From Bacteroidetes bacterium B1(2017) (GTDB lineage: Bacteria > Bacteroidota > Bacteroidia > UKL13-3): DNA of 64,000 nucleotides. The stretch covers positions 516,536 to 580,535 of the forward strand of contig NKJG01000003.1 of assembly GCA_002256395.1 (NCBI GenBank). The letters are read 5' to 3'. This document shows, one piece after another, positions 32,621-41,004 of the stretch. How positions within the stretch are numbered: position 1 is the stretch's first letter; every line of letters begins with the position of its first letter. Below the pieces are notes generated by a model that made no database searches, was not told the origin of the DNA, and saw only the letters and a program-made list of their open reading frames with translations. Position numbers and translations under genes: made by a program.

Positions 32621-33175
32621 ATGACATTCTTTCTAAAACTAAAACACTGGCAACTATTTGGCTTATTATTGGGCATTCCTATGCTCTTTCAATTTGTAAC
32701 TGTGAGTACATTTATTAAAAGTGAGAATATTCTAACGTTGCTTTCAATCCTTTCTGTGGTAATGGTTATTACCATGTGCATTTTCCTTGCTTGGTTCTAT
32801 TCCCTTGGAACAAATCTTCATAAAAAATTACCACCAACAGTTTCCATGAATTTAACTTTATTTAAAATCTTATTACTCTTTCCATTACTATACTTGGTGT
32901 CTATTACTGTTTTTATGCTTACCATGCTACCTACATTAGGGGTTGGTAGCAGACCTAATTTCTTGCCATTTTCTGCCATTTTTGTGGTACATTTTTTCTC
33001 CATGTTTTGTATTTTTTACTGCCTATACTTCAATGCAAAAGCATTGAAATCTGTAGAATGGCAAAAGCCCGTTACATTTGGTGATTTTGCTGGAGAGTTC
33101 TTTTTAATTTGGTTTTTCCCAATTGGAGTTTGGATCCTACAGCCAAGAATAAATGAACTATTTAAGGAAGATTAA
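32621..33175 (+). CDS. Four-helix membrane protein, unknown function
   Basis: A 184-residue protein with membrane helices at about 10-28, 37-57, 75-98 and 108-130, and a hydrophobic stretch near 150-170. The short FFLIWFFPIGVWILQPRINELF end is a pattern common in Bacteroidota membrane proteins of unknown role. Start taken at the ATG at 32621 because the promoter lies just upstream. It stands between two hairpin tracts and seems monocistronic. Confidence 0.68.
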   Translation: MTFFLKLKHWQLFGLLLGIPMLFQFVTVSTFIKSENILTLLSILSVVMVITMCIFLAWFYSLGTNLHKKLPPTVSMNLTLFKILLLFPLLYLVSITVFMLTMLPTLGVGSRPNFLPFSAIFVVHFFSMFCIFYCLYFNAKALKSVEWQKPVTFGDFAGEFFLIWFFPIGVWILQPRINELFKED

Positions 33176-33176
33176 A

Positions 33177-33250
33177 GTAAAAGAAACAGAAACAGAAAGA
33201 GATTTTTACTCTTTCCCTTTCACTTTCTCTTTCTTTCTTCCAATCTCCCT
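33177..33250. repeat. AGAAAG / CTTTCC hairpin tract between convergent genes
   Basis: Purine half, ATTTTTA loop, pyrimidine half as at 32499, then CTTTCTTCCAATCTCC as at 30600. It lies at the stop of the membrane protein and reads into the C-terminal codons of the GSCFA gene on the other strand. Confidence 0.75.
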
Positions 33251-34173
33251 TCCACCTCCAAACTCTTCTCCTGAATATACTTTTTAAACTTAACAAATTC
33301 CTCACTGCCTTCATGCAAAGGTCTATGCAAAAGTGCTTGGTTTAAGTGTGCAATATCATTTAGTAAAGGCAAAGAATTTGGTTCAATGCAATGCGTTTTA
33401 AATTGTTCCCATACATAATCAATGGCTTGTTGGTTTGGGTGTGCCATATCTGGGCCATAAAAGCGGTAGTCTCTTAGTTCGTCTTGAACCAACTCAAAGG
33501 CAGGGAAATAATAACTTGTTGGGAATAGTTGCTGCAATTGGTTCAGGGCAAGAAACAGAACAGATTTGCTAAGGTTGTTTTGGTGCAAACCATCTTTGCT
33601 ATACTTAACCGGACTTATGCTCCATATAATTTTTAAGTCTTTGTTTTGGTTCAACAAAGTAGTTAAAAGTGGAGTGTAAAGCGCTACAATTTCTTCTACA
33701 CGTAAGAGGCGTTTTGTAAATTGATTGGCTGGTACCTTATGGCAATTGGCTACAATTTGTTTGCTTGTATTTAACTCGTATACCCAGGCCGAACCCCAAG
33801 TGAGTAGGAGGTAATTGGCCTCTGAAAGAGCTTTGTTTGCCTCTTGTAGCGAGTTCGTAATTTCTTGTTCTATTTGTGCTTTGTTGGGGTTAGAGAATTG
33901 CCCATGGTGACTCCAGCTATGGAACAAACCTTGGTTTTCTATAAGTTGTTCTTGCGCATGAAAGGAGCTAGGGTTTATATACTGAGCCAAAGCCTGAGCC
34001 ATACTAGCAGGGTTAAACAAAATACCCGAAGGATTGAGGCAAAGATTAAACCGGTGGTTTTGCAGAAGCTGGCCAATGTTTTGTGCAAAGCAAGAGCCCA
34101 AGGCAAATACCTTGTGGCTGTAAGCAATTGGCTGCTCAAGGGGCTTAAATGTATGTTCTAATCTAAACTGCAT
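33220..34173 (-). CDS. GSCFA-domain protein
   Basis: A 317-residue protein with the name-giving motif FALGSCFAQNIG near the N-terminus and LNPSGILFNP, LTWGSAWVY and WSISPVKYSKDGL blocks, an SGNH-hydrolase-like arrangement (GSCFA proteins are related to GDSL lipases by fold). The substrate is unknown. The start is the ATG at 34173; the in-frame TTG at 34179 is unlikely. The final EERKRK is encoded by the AGAAAG repeat. A consensus -7 element lies so close (34177-34184) that the message would be almost leaderless. Confidence 0.86.
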   Translation of the reverse strand: MQFRLEHTFKPLEQPIAYSHKVFALGSCFAQNIGQLLQNHRFNLCLNPSGILFNPASMAQALAQYINPSSFHAQEQLIENQGLFHSWSHHGQFSNPNKAQIEQEITNSLQEANKALSEANYLLLTWGSAWVYELNTSKQIVANCHKVPANQFTKRLLRVEEIVALYTPLLTTLLNQNKDLKIIWSISPVKYSKDGLHQNNLSKSVLFLALNQLQQLFPTSYYFPAFELVQDELRDYRFYGPDMAHPNQQAIDYVWEQFKTHCIEPNSLPLLNDIAHLNQALLHRPLHEGSEEFVKFKKYIQEKSLEVEGRLEERKRK

Positions 34174-34176
34174 ACA

Positions 34177-34184
34177 CAAAGGTA
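34177..34184 (-). promoter_or_regulatory. -7 element TACCTTTG before the GSCFA gene
   Basis: Exact consensus on the minus strand, three bases before the ATG. A TTTG (34208-34211) lies 23 bases further up and may be the -33 element. Confidence 0.5.
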
Positions 34185-34250
34185 ATTTTTTCTTGCCGTT
34201 TTGAACCCAAATTAATGAGCAAAGTTATAGGTTCTTTCAATAGTATTAAG

Positions 34251-34258
34251 TAGCTTTG
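34251..34258 (+). promoter_or_regulatory. -7 element TAGCTTTG before the first LruC gene
   Basis: Exact TAnnTTTG match 22 bases before the ATG at 34281. The -33 position (TTA near 34225) is weak. Confidence 0.48.
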
Positions 34259-34280
34259 TTTAACCTTTAACTCTTATACT

Positions 34281-36305
34281 ATGAAGAGCATATACTCCCT
34301 TGTACTTGTTGCAGCCATTGGCTTTGCAGCGTGTAAAAAATCTGAAACCAATACAGGTTCAGGTAACTCAACTATAAAAGATCCATCTAGTATGTTTGAT
34401 ATGGCCGTGCCCGATGGCTTTACCTATCAAAGTACCCGTAATTTTAATACCGAATTTTTGGTGCTGAATGCGCAGGATCAAGCGGTGAAAAATTGTGTAA
34501 TAAGTTTATATACCGATGAGCCTGCCAATGGCGGTAAGCTTTTTGTAAAAGGTATTACCAATGCACAGGGTATCTTTACCTGCAATGCTAAAACACCAAG
34601 TGCTTTAACTCATTTGGTTCTCAATTGTTCGTTCTTGGGTATACCAGAAAATATACTTATTCCTAATCTTGGTTCGAACCAAAAGATTACGCTAGGAGGG
34701 AGCAAACCGCAGTTCTTAAAAACAACGGAAGCAAAGTATAGTTCTGGTGCACCCATTTTGCAAAAGGCAGGTTCTAAGTTTTCTAATAAATATTTGCCGC
34801 TGGGTTGGGATGTAAATGGAGTGCCAAATAATTTAGTTACACCAAGAGATGTGGTAAGCAACCAAATGATTACTGATATTTGGAGTGCCTTGCCTCCAAG
34901 TGTTTCTGTAGCTACCAACCACCCAACTTGGTTAGACGATAATTTAAGTAAACGCACCCTCTTAATAACTCAAACGGCAGATGTATTTGTTACCTTTTTA
35001 ACAGAAGGTGCGGGTTTTAAAAATACCTTGTTTTACTATCGCTATAATAAAAATAATCCGCCTGCCACCGCTGCCGATATCGATTCATTATTTGTTGTTT
35101 ACCCAAATGCTTCTTTAACAAACTCAGGTGGTGGATTAATAACCGGCGATAAGGTGTTTATTGGAAGGTTTGGTCCAGATACAGTTATTGCCTATGGTAT
35201 AGCGGCTAATGGTTTTAATAGTGGCACAGGTACAATTAGCAATGGTATTAATTTGTATTATGCCAATAAAAATTTTAACCCTGAACCTAGCACAGCGCTC
35301 AAGCAACATTTAGTGATGTTATACGATGCACCTAGTAAGAAATACATCATGGGTTTTGAAGATGTAGCTAGAACCGCATCGGGTTGCGACCATGATTTTA
35401 ACGATGTATTGTTTTATACCACCAGTAATCCGGTAACAGCTATTTCAAATGATAGCATTATTAGTTTACCTGGCACAAGCGATGATGATGGCGATGGCGT
35501 GCCTAATGTGGATGATGAATATCCAACTGATCCAGCACGTGCCTTTAACAATTATTTCCCGGCACAAAACCAATATGCCTCTGTGGCATTTGAAGACCTT
35601 TGGCCTTGGTATGGCGATTACGATTTAAATGATGTGGTGGTTGATTTTAATTATAAAGTTGTAACCAATGCCAGCAACCAAGTAAAGGATGTAAATGCAA
35701 AATATACCTTGCGTGCCAGTGGCGGACAAATACAAACAACCTTTGCAGTGCAGTTTCCAACCCTTGCCTCTAATATTACAAGTTTAACAGGAGCCAGTTT
35801 AGAAGCGGGACAAACAAGTGCCGTATTAAAAGTGTTTCCAAACATACGCTCGGTTCAGCCCCGCTGGAACACCGTGCCCGGCGAAGCCTATGCCGATTCT
35901 GTGAAGGTAGAAGCGAACTTTACCTTGCTGAGCCCAATTGCACTTTCTACATTTGGACTAAACGAGTATAACCCATTTATTTGGGGCAACTCTGATGGAG
36001 CTAATAGAGGCATGGAAATTCACTTGCCAGGTAAACTCCCTACACCCTTAGCCAACGATTCTAATTTTAGCACAGGCGACGATAGAACATCTGTGGCTCA
36101 GAATAAGTATTACTTAAGTAAAGATAATTTGCCTTGGGCCATACTTACCCCAGAGCGCTTTGAATACCCAATAGAAAAAGCAGATATTGTTACAGCTCAT
36201 TTAAAGTTTGGCCAGTGGGCACAAAGTGCTGGCGCAACCTACACCGATTGGTATAAGAATTTAAGTGGGTATAGAAACACGTCTAAGATATATAAGAAAC
36301 CATAG
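34281..36305 (+). CDS. LruC/DUF4842-domain lipoprotein
   Basis: A 674-residue protein with a lipoprotein signal (AIGFAAC, Cys near 19). The middle (about 400-420) carries a thrombospondin type 3-like calcium loop, DDDGDGVPNVDDEYP. The C-terminal 250 residues form the LruC/DUF4842 domain: FEDLWPWYGDYDLNDVVVDF, AVQFP, NPFIWGNSDGANRGMEIHLP and the ending YTDWYKNLSGYRN. The family is exported and surface-linked; its biochemical role is not known. The second copy follows at 36760, with a terminator between, so the two are regulated separately. Confidence 0.87.
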   Translation: MKSIYSLVLVAAIGFAACKKSETNTGSGNSTIKDPSSMFDMAVPDGFTYQSTRNFNTEFLVLNAQDQAVKNCVISLYTDEPANGGKLFVKGITNAQGIFTCNAKTPSALTHLVLNCSFLGIPENILIPNLGSNQKITLGGSKPQFLKTTEAKYSSGAPILQKAGSKFSNKYLPLGWDVNGVPNNLVTPRDVVSNQMITDIWSALPPSVSVATNHPTWLDDNLSKRTLLITQTADVFVTFLTEGAGFKNTLFYYRYNKNNPPATAADIDSLFVVYPNASLTNSGGGLITGDKVFIGRFGPDTVIAYGIAANGFNSGTGTISNGINLYYANKNFNPEPSTALKQHLVMLYDAPSKKYIMGFEDVARTASGCDHDFNDVLFYTTSNPVTAISNDSIISLPGTSDDDGDGVPNVDDEYPTDPARAFNNYFPAQNQYASVAFEDLWPWYGDYDLNDVVVDFNYKVVTNASNQVKDVNAKYTLRASGGQIQTTFAVQFPTLASNITSLTGASLEAGQTSAVLKVFPNIRSVQPRWNTVPGEAYADSVKVEANFTLLSPIALSTFGLNEYNPFIWGNSDGANRGMEIHLPGKLPTPLANDSNFSTGDDRTSVAQNKYYLSKDNLPWAILTPERFEYPIEKADIVTAHLKFGQWAQSAGATYTDWYKNLSGYRNTSKIYKKP

Positions 36306-36454
36306 GCTCATTCCTAAAATTAGAATGATAGTTTTATTCTGAAACAAAAAAGTATAAGCCTATATCTATAAATCAAGCACTTAGGCATTGGCACGCTGCT
36401 TGTAATGTATAGAGTAGGTTTCTGCATAGAGGTATGCAGTAGGTTTTCATGGCT

Positions 36455-36492
36455 AGCCCCGTTGAAGAAATTCAGCGGGGCTTATTTTTTTT
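36455..36492 (+). terminator. Rho-independent terminator
   Basis: AGCCCCGTTGAA / TTCAGCGGGGCT with a GAAA loop, followed by eight T. It closes the first LruC gene. A short CTGCAT/ATGCAG hairpin lies before it at 36422-36439. Confidence 0.85.
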
Positions 36493-36495
36493 AAA

Positions 36496-36600
36496 GACGG
36501 CTCCTGGCTACTGGCCTCTGGCACTTTATATTATCCCTAGCAACCAGCGACCAGTCAACCAGCGACCAGCAAACAGCAAACAGCGACCAGCGACCTTCCC
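36496..36600 (+). repeat. CTGGC unit followed by CGACCAG heptads
   Basis: GGCTCCTGGCTACTGGCCTC, then ACCAGCGACCAGTCAACC and further heptads. The order and the right border (CTTCCCATACCCCAACTCC) match the block upstream of dprA at 40906-41003. The remainder of the 36306-36759 spacer holds nothing except the terminator and a possible weak -7 site (TGAGTTTG, 36710-36717). Confidence 0.75.
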
Positions 36601-36759
36601 ATACCCCAACTCCCACACCAATTGTAAAACCTAATTAGGATTGTTTGGTTCAAAATGGGATTGAAATTTACCCGTGCCAAAAAGTAAAGTTGTTGTTTAT
36701 TAGTGTTTTATGAGTTTGGCTCAATAGGTGCAATAGAATGGCAACACCAAATTAACACC

Positions 36760-38913
36760 ATGAATAAATTAATTATCTTAGCAGTTGCCGCCGGTTTAAC
36801 GGTAACTTCTTGTAAAAAAGGATTAGAAGAAAAATTTTCGGAAGCTCAACAAGCTAATTCAAGCACTTTAGTAAGTGCAAACAAAATGAGCGATATTAAA
36901 GTACCTGCTGGTTTTAAGTGGGAAACTTCAAGAGACGTACAAGTTAAAATAGCTTCTACCGATGCTCGTTTTGGAAACACACTACATAATATTACTGTAT
37001 ATAGTGCCGACCCGAATCAAGGTGGTATTAAATTGGCAGAAGGTGCTGTTTCTACTAGCACTCCATTTGAAGCTACTATTAGCACTGCAAATACATTAAA
37101 AGAATACTATATCGTAAAAGTTGCTCCAGACCAATCAAAGGTTATGGAAAAAATTGCCATTTCTGGTAACAATGCCCAAACAACTATGAGCGTTGCAACT
37201 GCACCTGTTAAATTAGGTAAAACTAGCGGTGGTCCAGATTGCTCAACTGGTTGTACTCAAACCATTACCTCAAACAACACCAATTTAAATGTAAATAACG
37301 GTGATGTTATTTGTGTAACAGGAAGCAATATTACCATTGGCTTTAATGCAAATGGAGGTACCATTCGTATATGTGGATCAAACGTAACTGTAACCAATGC
37401 AAACTTAAATAATAGCTCAACTTTAATAGTAACGAGCACTGGTAGCGCATCGTTTAATAACTTGAACCAAAACGGTACTAGCACAACTTTTACTAACTAT
37501 GGTACAGTTTCTATGAGCAGCTCTTTCTCTCCAGGTGGAACTGTAACTAACAACGGAACAATTACTACTACAGGCGACTATAACTTAAACTCACAAAGTC
37601 AAGAAGTAAACAATGGTACTATTAATGTTGGTCAAAGTATGAACATTAATGGTAATACTAGCATGACCAATAATGGCAGTATTGTAACCAACCAAGATTG
37701 TAAAGTAAACGGAACTGGATTGTTAATTAACAACTGTAACCTTTGGTCGAAACGTGAGTTTCATAATAACGGAACAACTAGAAACTACTCTTTAATTAAA
37801 GTAGACGCTGAATCGAAAATTAACGGTGGTTCTGAATTAGGATTATATAGTGGAGCAATGTTCTTAACCTACGATATGACCATTAACGGAACAGTTAAAG
37901 GATATGGATCAACCTCATTGGTAAAAGTAACTCACGATACACGTATAAACGGTGGAGGTTCTGTAATTAACGCCTTACAATATTGCGATGTAAACGGAAT
38001 AGAAACTAACCATGGAACAATTGGAAGTGGAGCAGCATTGGGTTGTGGTTTATACATACCAGTTACAGCTTGTAATAGTGTTGGAAACGGTACAGCACCA
38101 ATAACAGATACAGATGGTGATGGCGTAGCAGATTCTGGCGATGCATACCCAACTGATCCTAACAAAGCATACAATAATGCTTACGGTACAGCTACAGTTG
38201 CATTTGAAGATTTATATCCATACAAAGGCGATTATGATTTGAATGATGTGGTTGTTAATTATAACTATAATGTAGTAACCAATGCAGCTAACAAAGTAGT
38301 AAGAGTAGAAGCAACCTATGTATTGCGTGCAACAGGTGGAAGTTACGAAAACGGATTTGCCGTTCAGTTCCCAATCAATCGTTCGCAAGTAAGTGGCTTA
38401 ACTGGTGCTACACTAGAAGCTGGTCAAAGCAAAGCAGTAGTAGTTCTATTTAACAATATGCGTTCTGAAATGGCTACTTGGAATACAATTTCTGGACAAC
38501 CTACAAGCGCTAACGTTACCTACACTGTTGCCTTCAACGTAACTGGTTTACCAACTCTTGTAAGCTTTGGCCTAGGATCATACAACCCATTTATTTGGAA
38601 TAACACTGCAGGTTTTGGAAGAGGATACGAAGTTCATTTACCTGGCAAATTGCCTACAGATTTAGCTAACACTAGCTTATTTGGAACTGGCGACGATGCA
38701 AGTAATTTAGGAACTGGCGATACTTATGTAAGCAGCAATGGAAGATACCCTTGGGCTATTAACACTCCTGCAAACTTTAGCTATCCAAAAGAAAAAGCCG
38801 ATATAAACACTGCCTATACCAAGTTTGCTTCTTGGGTAACTAGTGGCGGTGCACAATATGCAGATTGGTATACCAACGGAACAGGTTACCGCAACGCTGC
38901 AAACATCTATTAA
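36760..38913 (+). CDS. Second LruC/DUF4842-domain lipoprotein, with beta-helix-like Asn/Thr/Gly-rich region
   Basis: A 717-residue protein from the ATG at 36760, giving a lipoprotein signal (AAGLTVTSC, Cys near 17); the upstream in-frame TTG at 36703 would destroy it. Residues about 165-445 are rich in N, T, G and S with a repeating short-strand pattern (TNNGTITTTGDYNLNSQS, EVNNGTINVGQSMNINGN), suggesting a right-handed beta helix. A TDGDGVADSGDAYP calcium loop precedes the LruC domain (FEDLYPYKGDYDLNDVVVNY ... NPFIWNNTAGFGRGYEVHLP). It is paralogous to the upstream gene in its C-terminal 250 residues but unlike it in the middle. Confidence 0.86.
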   Translation: MNKLIILAVAAGLTVTSCKKGLEEKFSEAQQANSSTLVSANKMSDIKVPAGFKWETSRDVQVKIASTDARFGNTLHNITVYSADPNQGGIKLAEGAVSTSTPFEATISTANTLKEYYIVKVAPDQSKVMEKIAISGNNAQTTMSVATAPVKLGKTSGGPDCSTGCTQTITSNNTNLNVNNGDVICVTGSNITIGFNANGGTIRICGSNVTVTNANLNNSSTLIVTSTGSASFNNLNQNGTSTTFTNYGTVSMSSSFSPGGTVTNNGTITTTGDYNLNSQSQEVNNGTINVGQSMNINGNTSMTNNGSIVTNQDCKVNGTGLLINNCNLWSKREFHNNGTTRNYSLIKVDAESKINGGSELGLYSGAMFLTYDMTINGTVKGYGSTSLVKVTHDTRINGGGSVINALQYCDVNGIETNHGTIGSGAALGCGLYIPVTACNSVGNGTAPITDTDGDGVADSGDAYPTDPNKAYNNAYGTATVAFEDLYPYKGDYDLNDVVVNYNYNVVTNAANKVVRVEATYVLRATGGSYENGFAVQFPINRSQVSGLTGATLEAGQSKAVVVLFNNMRSEMATWNTISGQPTSANVTYTVAFNVTGLPTLVSFGLGSYNPFIWNNTAGFGRGYEVHLPGKLPTDLANTSLFGTGDDASNLGTGDTYVSSNGRYPWAINTPANFSYPKEKADINTAYTKFASWVTSGGAQYADWYTNGTGYRNAANIY

Positions 38914-38984
38914 GAAACCAACGGCTCTGTGCCAATCTTTACAAATAAACCAAAGGCTTCGGCCAACCTTTACACAATAAAATT

Positions 38985-39016
38985 CCCCGGCTTCATGGTG
39001 TGGCCGGGGTTTTTTA
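38985..39016 (+). terminator. Rho-independent terminator of the second LruC gene
   Basis: CCCCGGC / GCCGGGG stem with a 12-base loop and seven T. Confidence 0.85.
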
Positions 39017-39045
39017 TGTTTAGTGGGTTTCGGTTTGAACCAAAA

Positions 39046-39082
39046 AAAAAGTCTAGCTATAAATTATAGCTAGACTTTTTAG
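39046..39082. terminator. Bidirectional terminator
   Basis: AGTCTAGCTATAA / TTATAGCTAGACT stem flanked by A and T runs on both sides, between the LruC gene and the convergent universal stress gene. Confidence 0.83.
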
Positions 39083-39099
39083 TTTTAAAGAGAAGGTGA

Positions 39100-39981
39100 T
39101 TAAATCACAAACTCACTCTTATACATTTCGTAATGTGGGTTCACACAAAAAATGGGAACATTACCTGCATCATTTACAATTTGCTGAGCGTAAGTTTCTA
39201 TGATGTATTCACGAATAGATTTGTCGTTTTCTTGTTGCGTCATAATCATAATTAAATCGGCCATTTTGGTTTCGGCAAATTCAAGTGTGGTACGTGCAAA
39301 GTCTGAATCGTTTTCAAGAATTGTTTCGGTATGCTTTACTCCGCTTTCATCAAAGATGTTTTGAATCTGACGAAGGTTAGCAGCCAATTTATTATCTAAG
39401 AATTCATCGCCTACTTTGTAGGTTAACACATGTATGGTTGAGTTATACGATTTACCTAAATGAATAGCCCATTTCATCTTTTGCTTAGATTCTTTAGATA
39501 GGTCTAAAGGAAACACAATATTCTTGTAGGCATTTGGGTTTTTATCTGTTTTAACTACAATAACAGGCATGGTACTATAGCTAATAACTCTACCGGCATT
39601 ACTTCCAATTACACGCTCTACGCCGCTAGCACCGTGAGTTCCCATAATTACGCAATCGCAACCATATTCTTCGGCCGTTTCAATTACGGTTTTATAAATC
39701 TTACCTGTTCTAACATCGGTTTTACATTGAATGCCATACTTAACATTAATTTCTGCCGCTTTGTCTTTCAGTCTACCCAATAAAGCTTCTTTGGCTAAAT
39801 TATCTTTGGTTTCGTTTTTACTAAAGCTAAAGATATTGCTTAAGAAATCTTCTTCTAAAATACTTAACAACACAAGGTCGTTATCAAAATGTTTTGCTAA
39901 TTGCGCAGCATGTGCAAGAGCGTTTAATGAGATTTCAGAGAAATCTACTGGAACTAACATGATGTTTTTTTTCTTTTCCAT
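39100..39981 (-). CDS. Tandem-domain universal stress protein
   Basis: A 293-residue protein made of two UspA domains. The first (1-150) begins MLVPVDFSEISLNALAHA and ends with the complete ATP-binding pattern G-x2-G-x9-G-(S/T) in GTHGASGVERVIGSNAGRVIS. The second (about 155-290) begins IVFPLDLSKESKQKMKWA but lacks the glycine pattern, so only the first half should bind nucleotide. Family members act in the cytosol under starvation and oxidative stress. A consensus -7 element lies upstream at 40004-40011. Confidence 0.9.
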   Translation of the reverse strand: MEKKKNIMLVPVDFSEISLNALAHAAQLAKHFDNDLVLLSILEEDFLSNIFSFSKNETKDNLAKEALLGRLKDKAAEINVKYGIQCKTDVRTGKIYKTVIETAEEYGCDCVIMGTHGASGVERVIGSNAGRVISYSTMPVIVVKTDKNPNAYKNIVFPLDLSKESKQKMKWAIHLGKSYNSTIHVLTYKVGDEFLDNKLAANLRQIQNIFDESGVKHTETILENDSDFARTTLEFAETKMADLIMIMTQQENDKSIREYIIETYAQQIVNDAGNVPIFCVNPHYEMYKSEFVI

Positions 39982-40003
39982 TTGAGAAGTGTAGTTTTGT
40001 TTA

Positions 40004-40011
40004 CAAAGGTA
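40004..40011 (-). promoter_or_regulatory. -7 element TACCTTTG before the universal stress gene
   Basis: Exact consensus on the minus strand, 22 bases before the ATG, with a TTG (40035-40037) 23 bases further up. Confidence 0.48.
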
Positions 40012-40046
40012 ATTGTTTTACTTAGCAGTGCCTACAATTATAAAAA

Positions 40047-40904
40047 ATGAACACCAAAATACCATCAAGTGAATTGATTTTGAACCCAGATGGGTCCATT
40101 TACCACTTGCATTTGTTTCCAGAAGACCTTGCCAATATTGTGTTGCTAGTTGGTGATCCCGAGCGGGTTCCAAACGTTTCTCAGTACTTTGATACCATTG
40201 AACTAAAGAAGCAAAAGCGCGAATTTATTACCCATACAGGTACCATTGGAAAAACCAGATTAACCGTACTTTCTACCGGTATTGGAACAGATAATATTGA
40301 TATTGTTTTGAATGAATTGGACGCTTTGGCCAACATAAATTTGGCCACAAGAGAAATAAAATCCAGTAAACACGATTTAAGTTTGGTTCGCATAGGCACA
40401 AGCGGCGCCCTGCAAGCCGATATACCCGTTGATAGCATGTTGGTTTCAACCCATGGCCTTGGCTTAGACCATTTGCTTTGGTATTATAATGTGGAACCAG
40501 ATATGGATGTAGTGTATTTGAAAGAAGAGCTAGGTTTAGATTTCTTAAAACCATACTTATACAAGGCGAGTAGCGAGTTGCTAGCAAAATTTGATGATCA
40601 GAGTATAAAAGGAATAACAGCAACATGCAGTGGCTTTTATGCCCCTCAAGGCAGGTATTTAAGAGCAGGTATTCACTCAAAGCATATTGTTAAAAGCTTA
40701 TCCGATATACGAATTGCCGGCAACAGAGTGACCAATTTTGAAATGGAAACAGCCGCTATACTTGGCCTAAGCAAATTGTTTGGCTTCAAAGCCATTGCCG
40801 TAAACGCCATTGTAGCCAATAGAATTACTCAAGAATTTAGCACTCAAACGCAAAAGAGTATTGATAAGACCATTCAATATACCCTAGAGGCATTAACATC
40901 CTAA
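40047..40904 (+). CDS. Nucleoside phosphorylase (uridine phosphorylase-like)
   Basis: A 285-residue member of the PNP/UDP family. The phosphate-binding segments are present: VGDPERVP near 36-43, STGIGTDNIDIVLNEL near 80, and RIGTSGALQADIP near 112, and the late NFEMETAAILGLSKLFG block carries the ribose-binding Met-Glu. It would cleave nucleosides with phosphate to base and ribose-1-phosphate in the cytosol. Base preference is not clear; the length and start resemble uridine phosphorylases. The next gene, dprA, follows after a repeat block. Confidence 0.88.
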   Translation: MNTKIPSSELILNPDGSIYHLHLFPEDLANIVLLVGDPERVPNVSQYFDTIELKKQKREFITHTGTIGKTRLTVLSTGIGTDNIDIVLNELDALANINLATREIKSSKHDLSLVRIGTSGALQADIPVDSMLVSTHGLGLDHLLWYYNVEPDMDVVYLKEELGLDFLKPYLYKASSELLAKFDDQSIKGITATCSGFYAPQGRYLRAGIHSKHIVKSLSDIRIAGNRVTNFEMETAAILGLSKLFGFKAIAVNAIVANRITQEFSTQTQKSIDKTIQYTLEALTS

Positions 40905-40905
40905 A

Positions 40906-41003
40906 GGCCGCTTCTGGCTCCTGGCATCTAGCCTCTGGCCCATCCTCCCAGCGACCAGCGACCAGCAACCAGCAACCAGCCACCAGTCAACCCGCGACTT
41001 CCC
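40906..41003 (+). repeat. CTGGC unit plus CGACCAG heptads abutting the dprA start
   Basis: CTTCTGGCTCCTGGCATCTA, then CCAGCGACCAGCGACCAGC and variants, ending in CCCGCGACTTCCCC directly before the ATG. It fills the whole gap between the nucleoside phosphorylase gene and dprA. Confidence 0.78.
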
Positions 41004-41004
41004 C

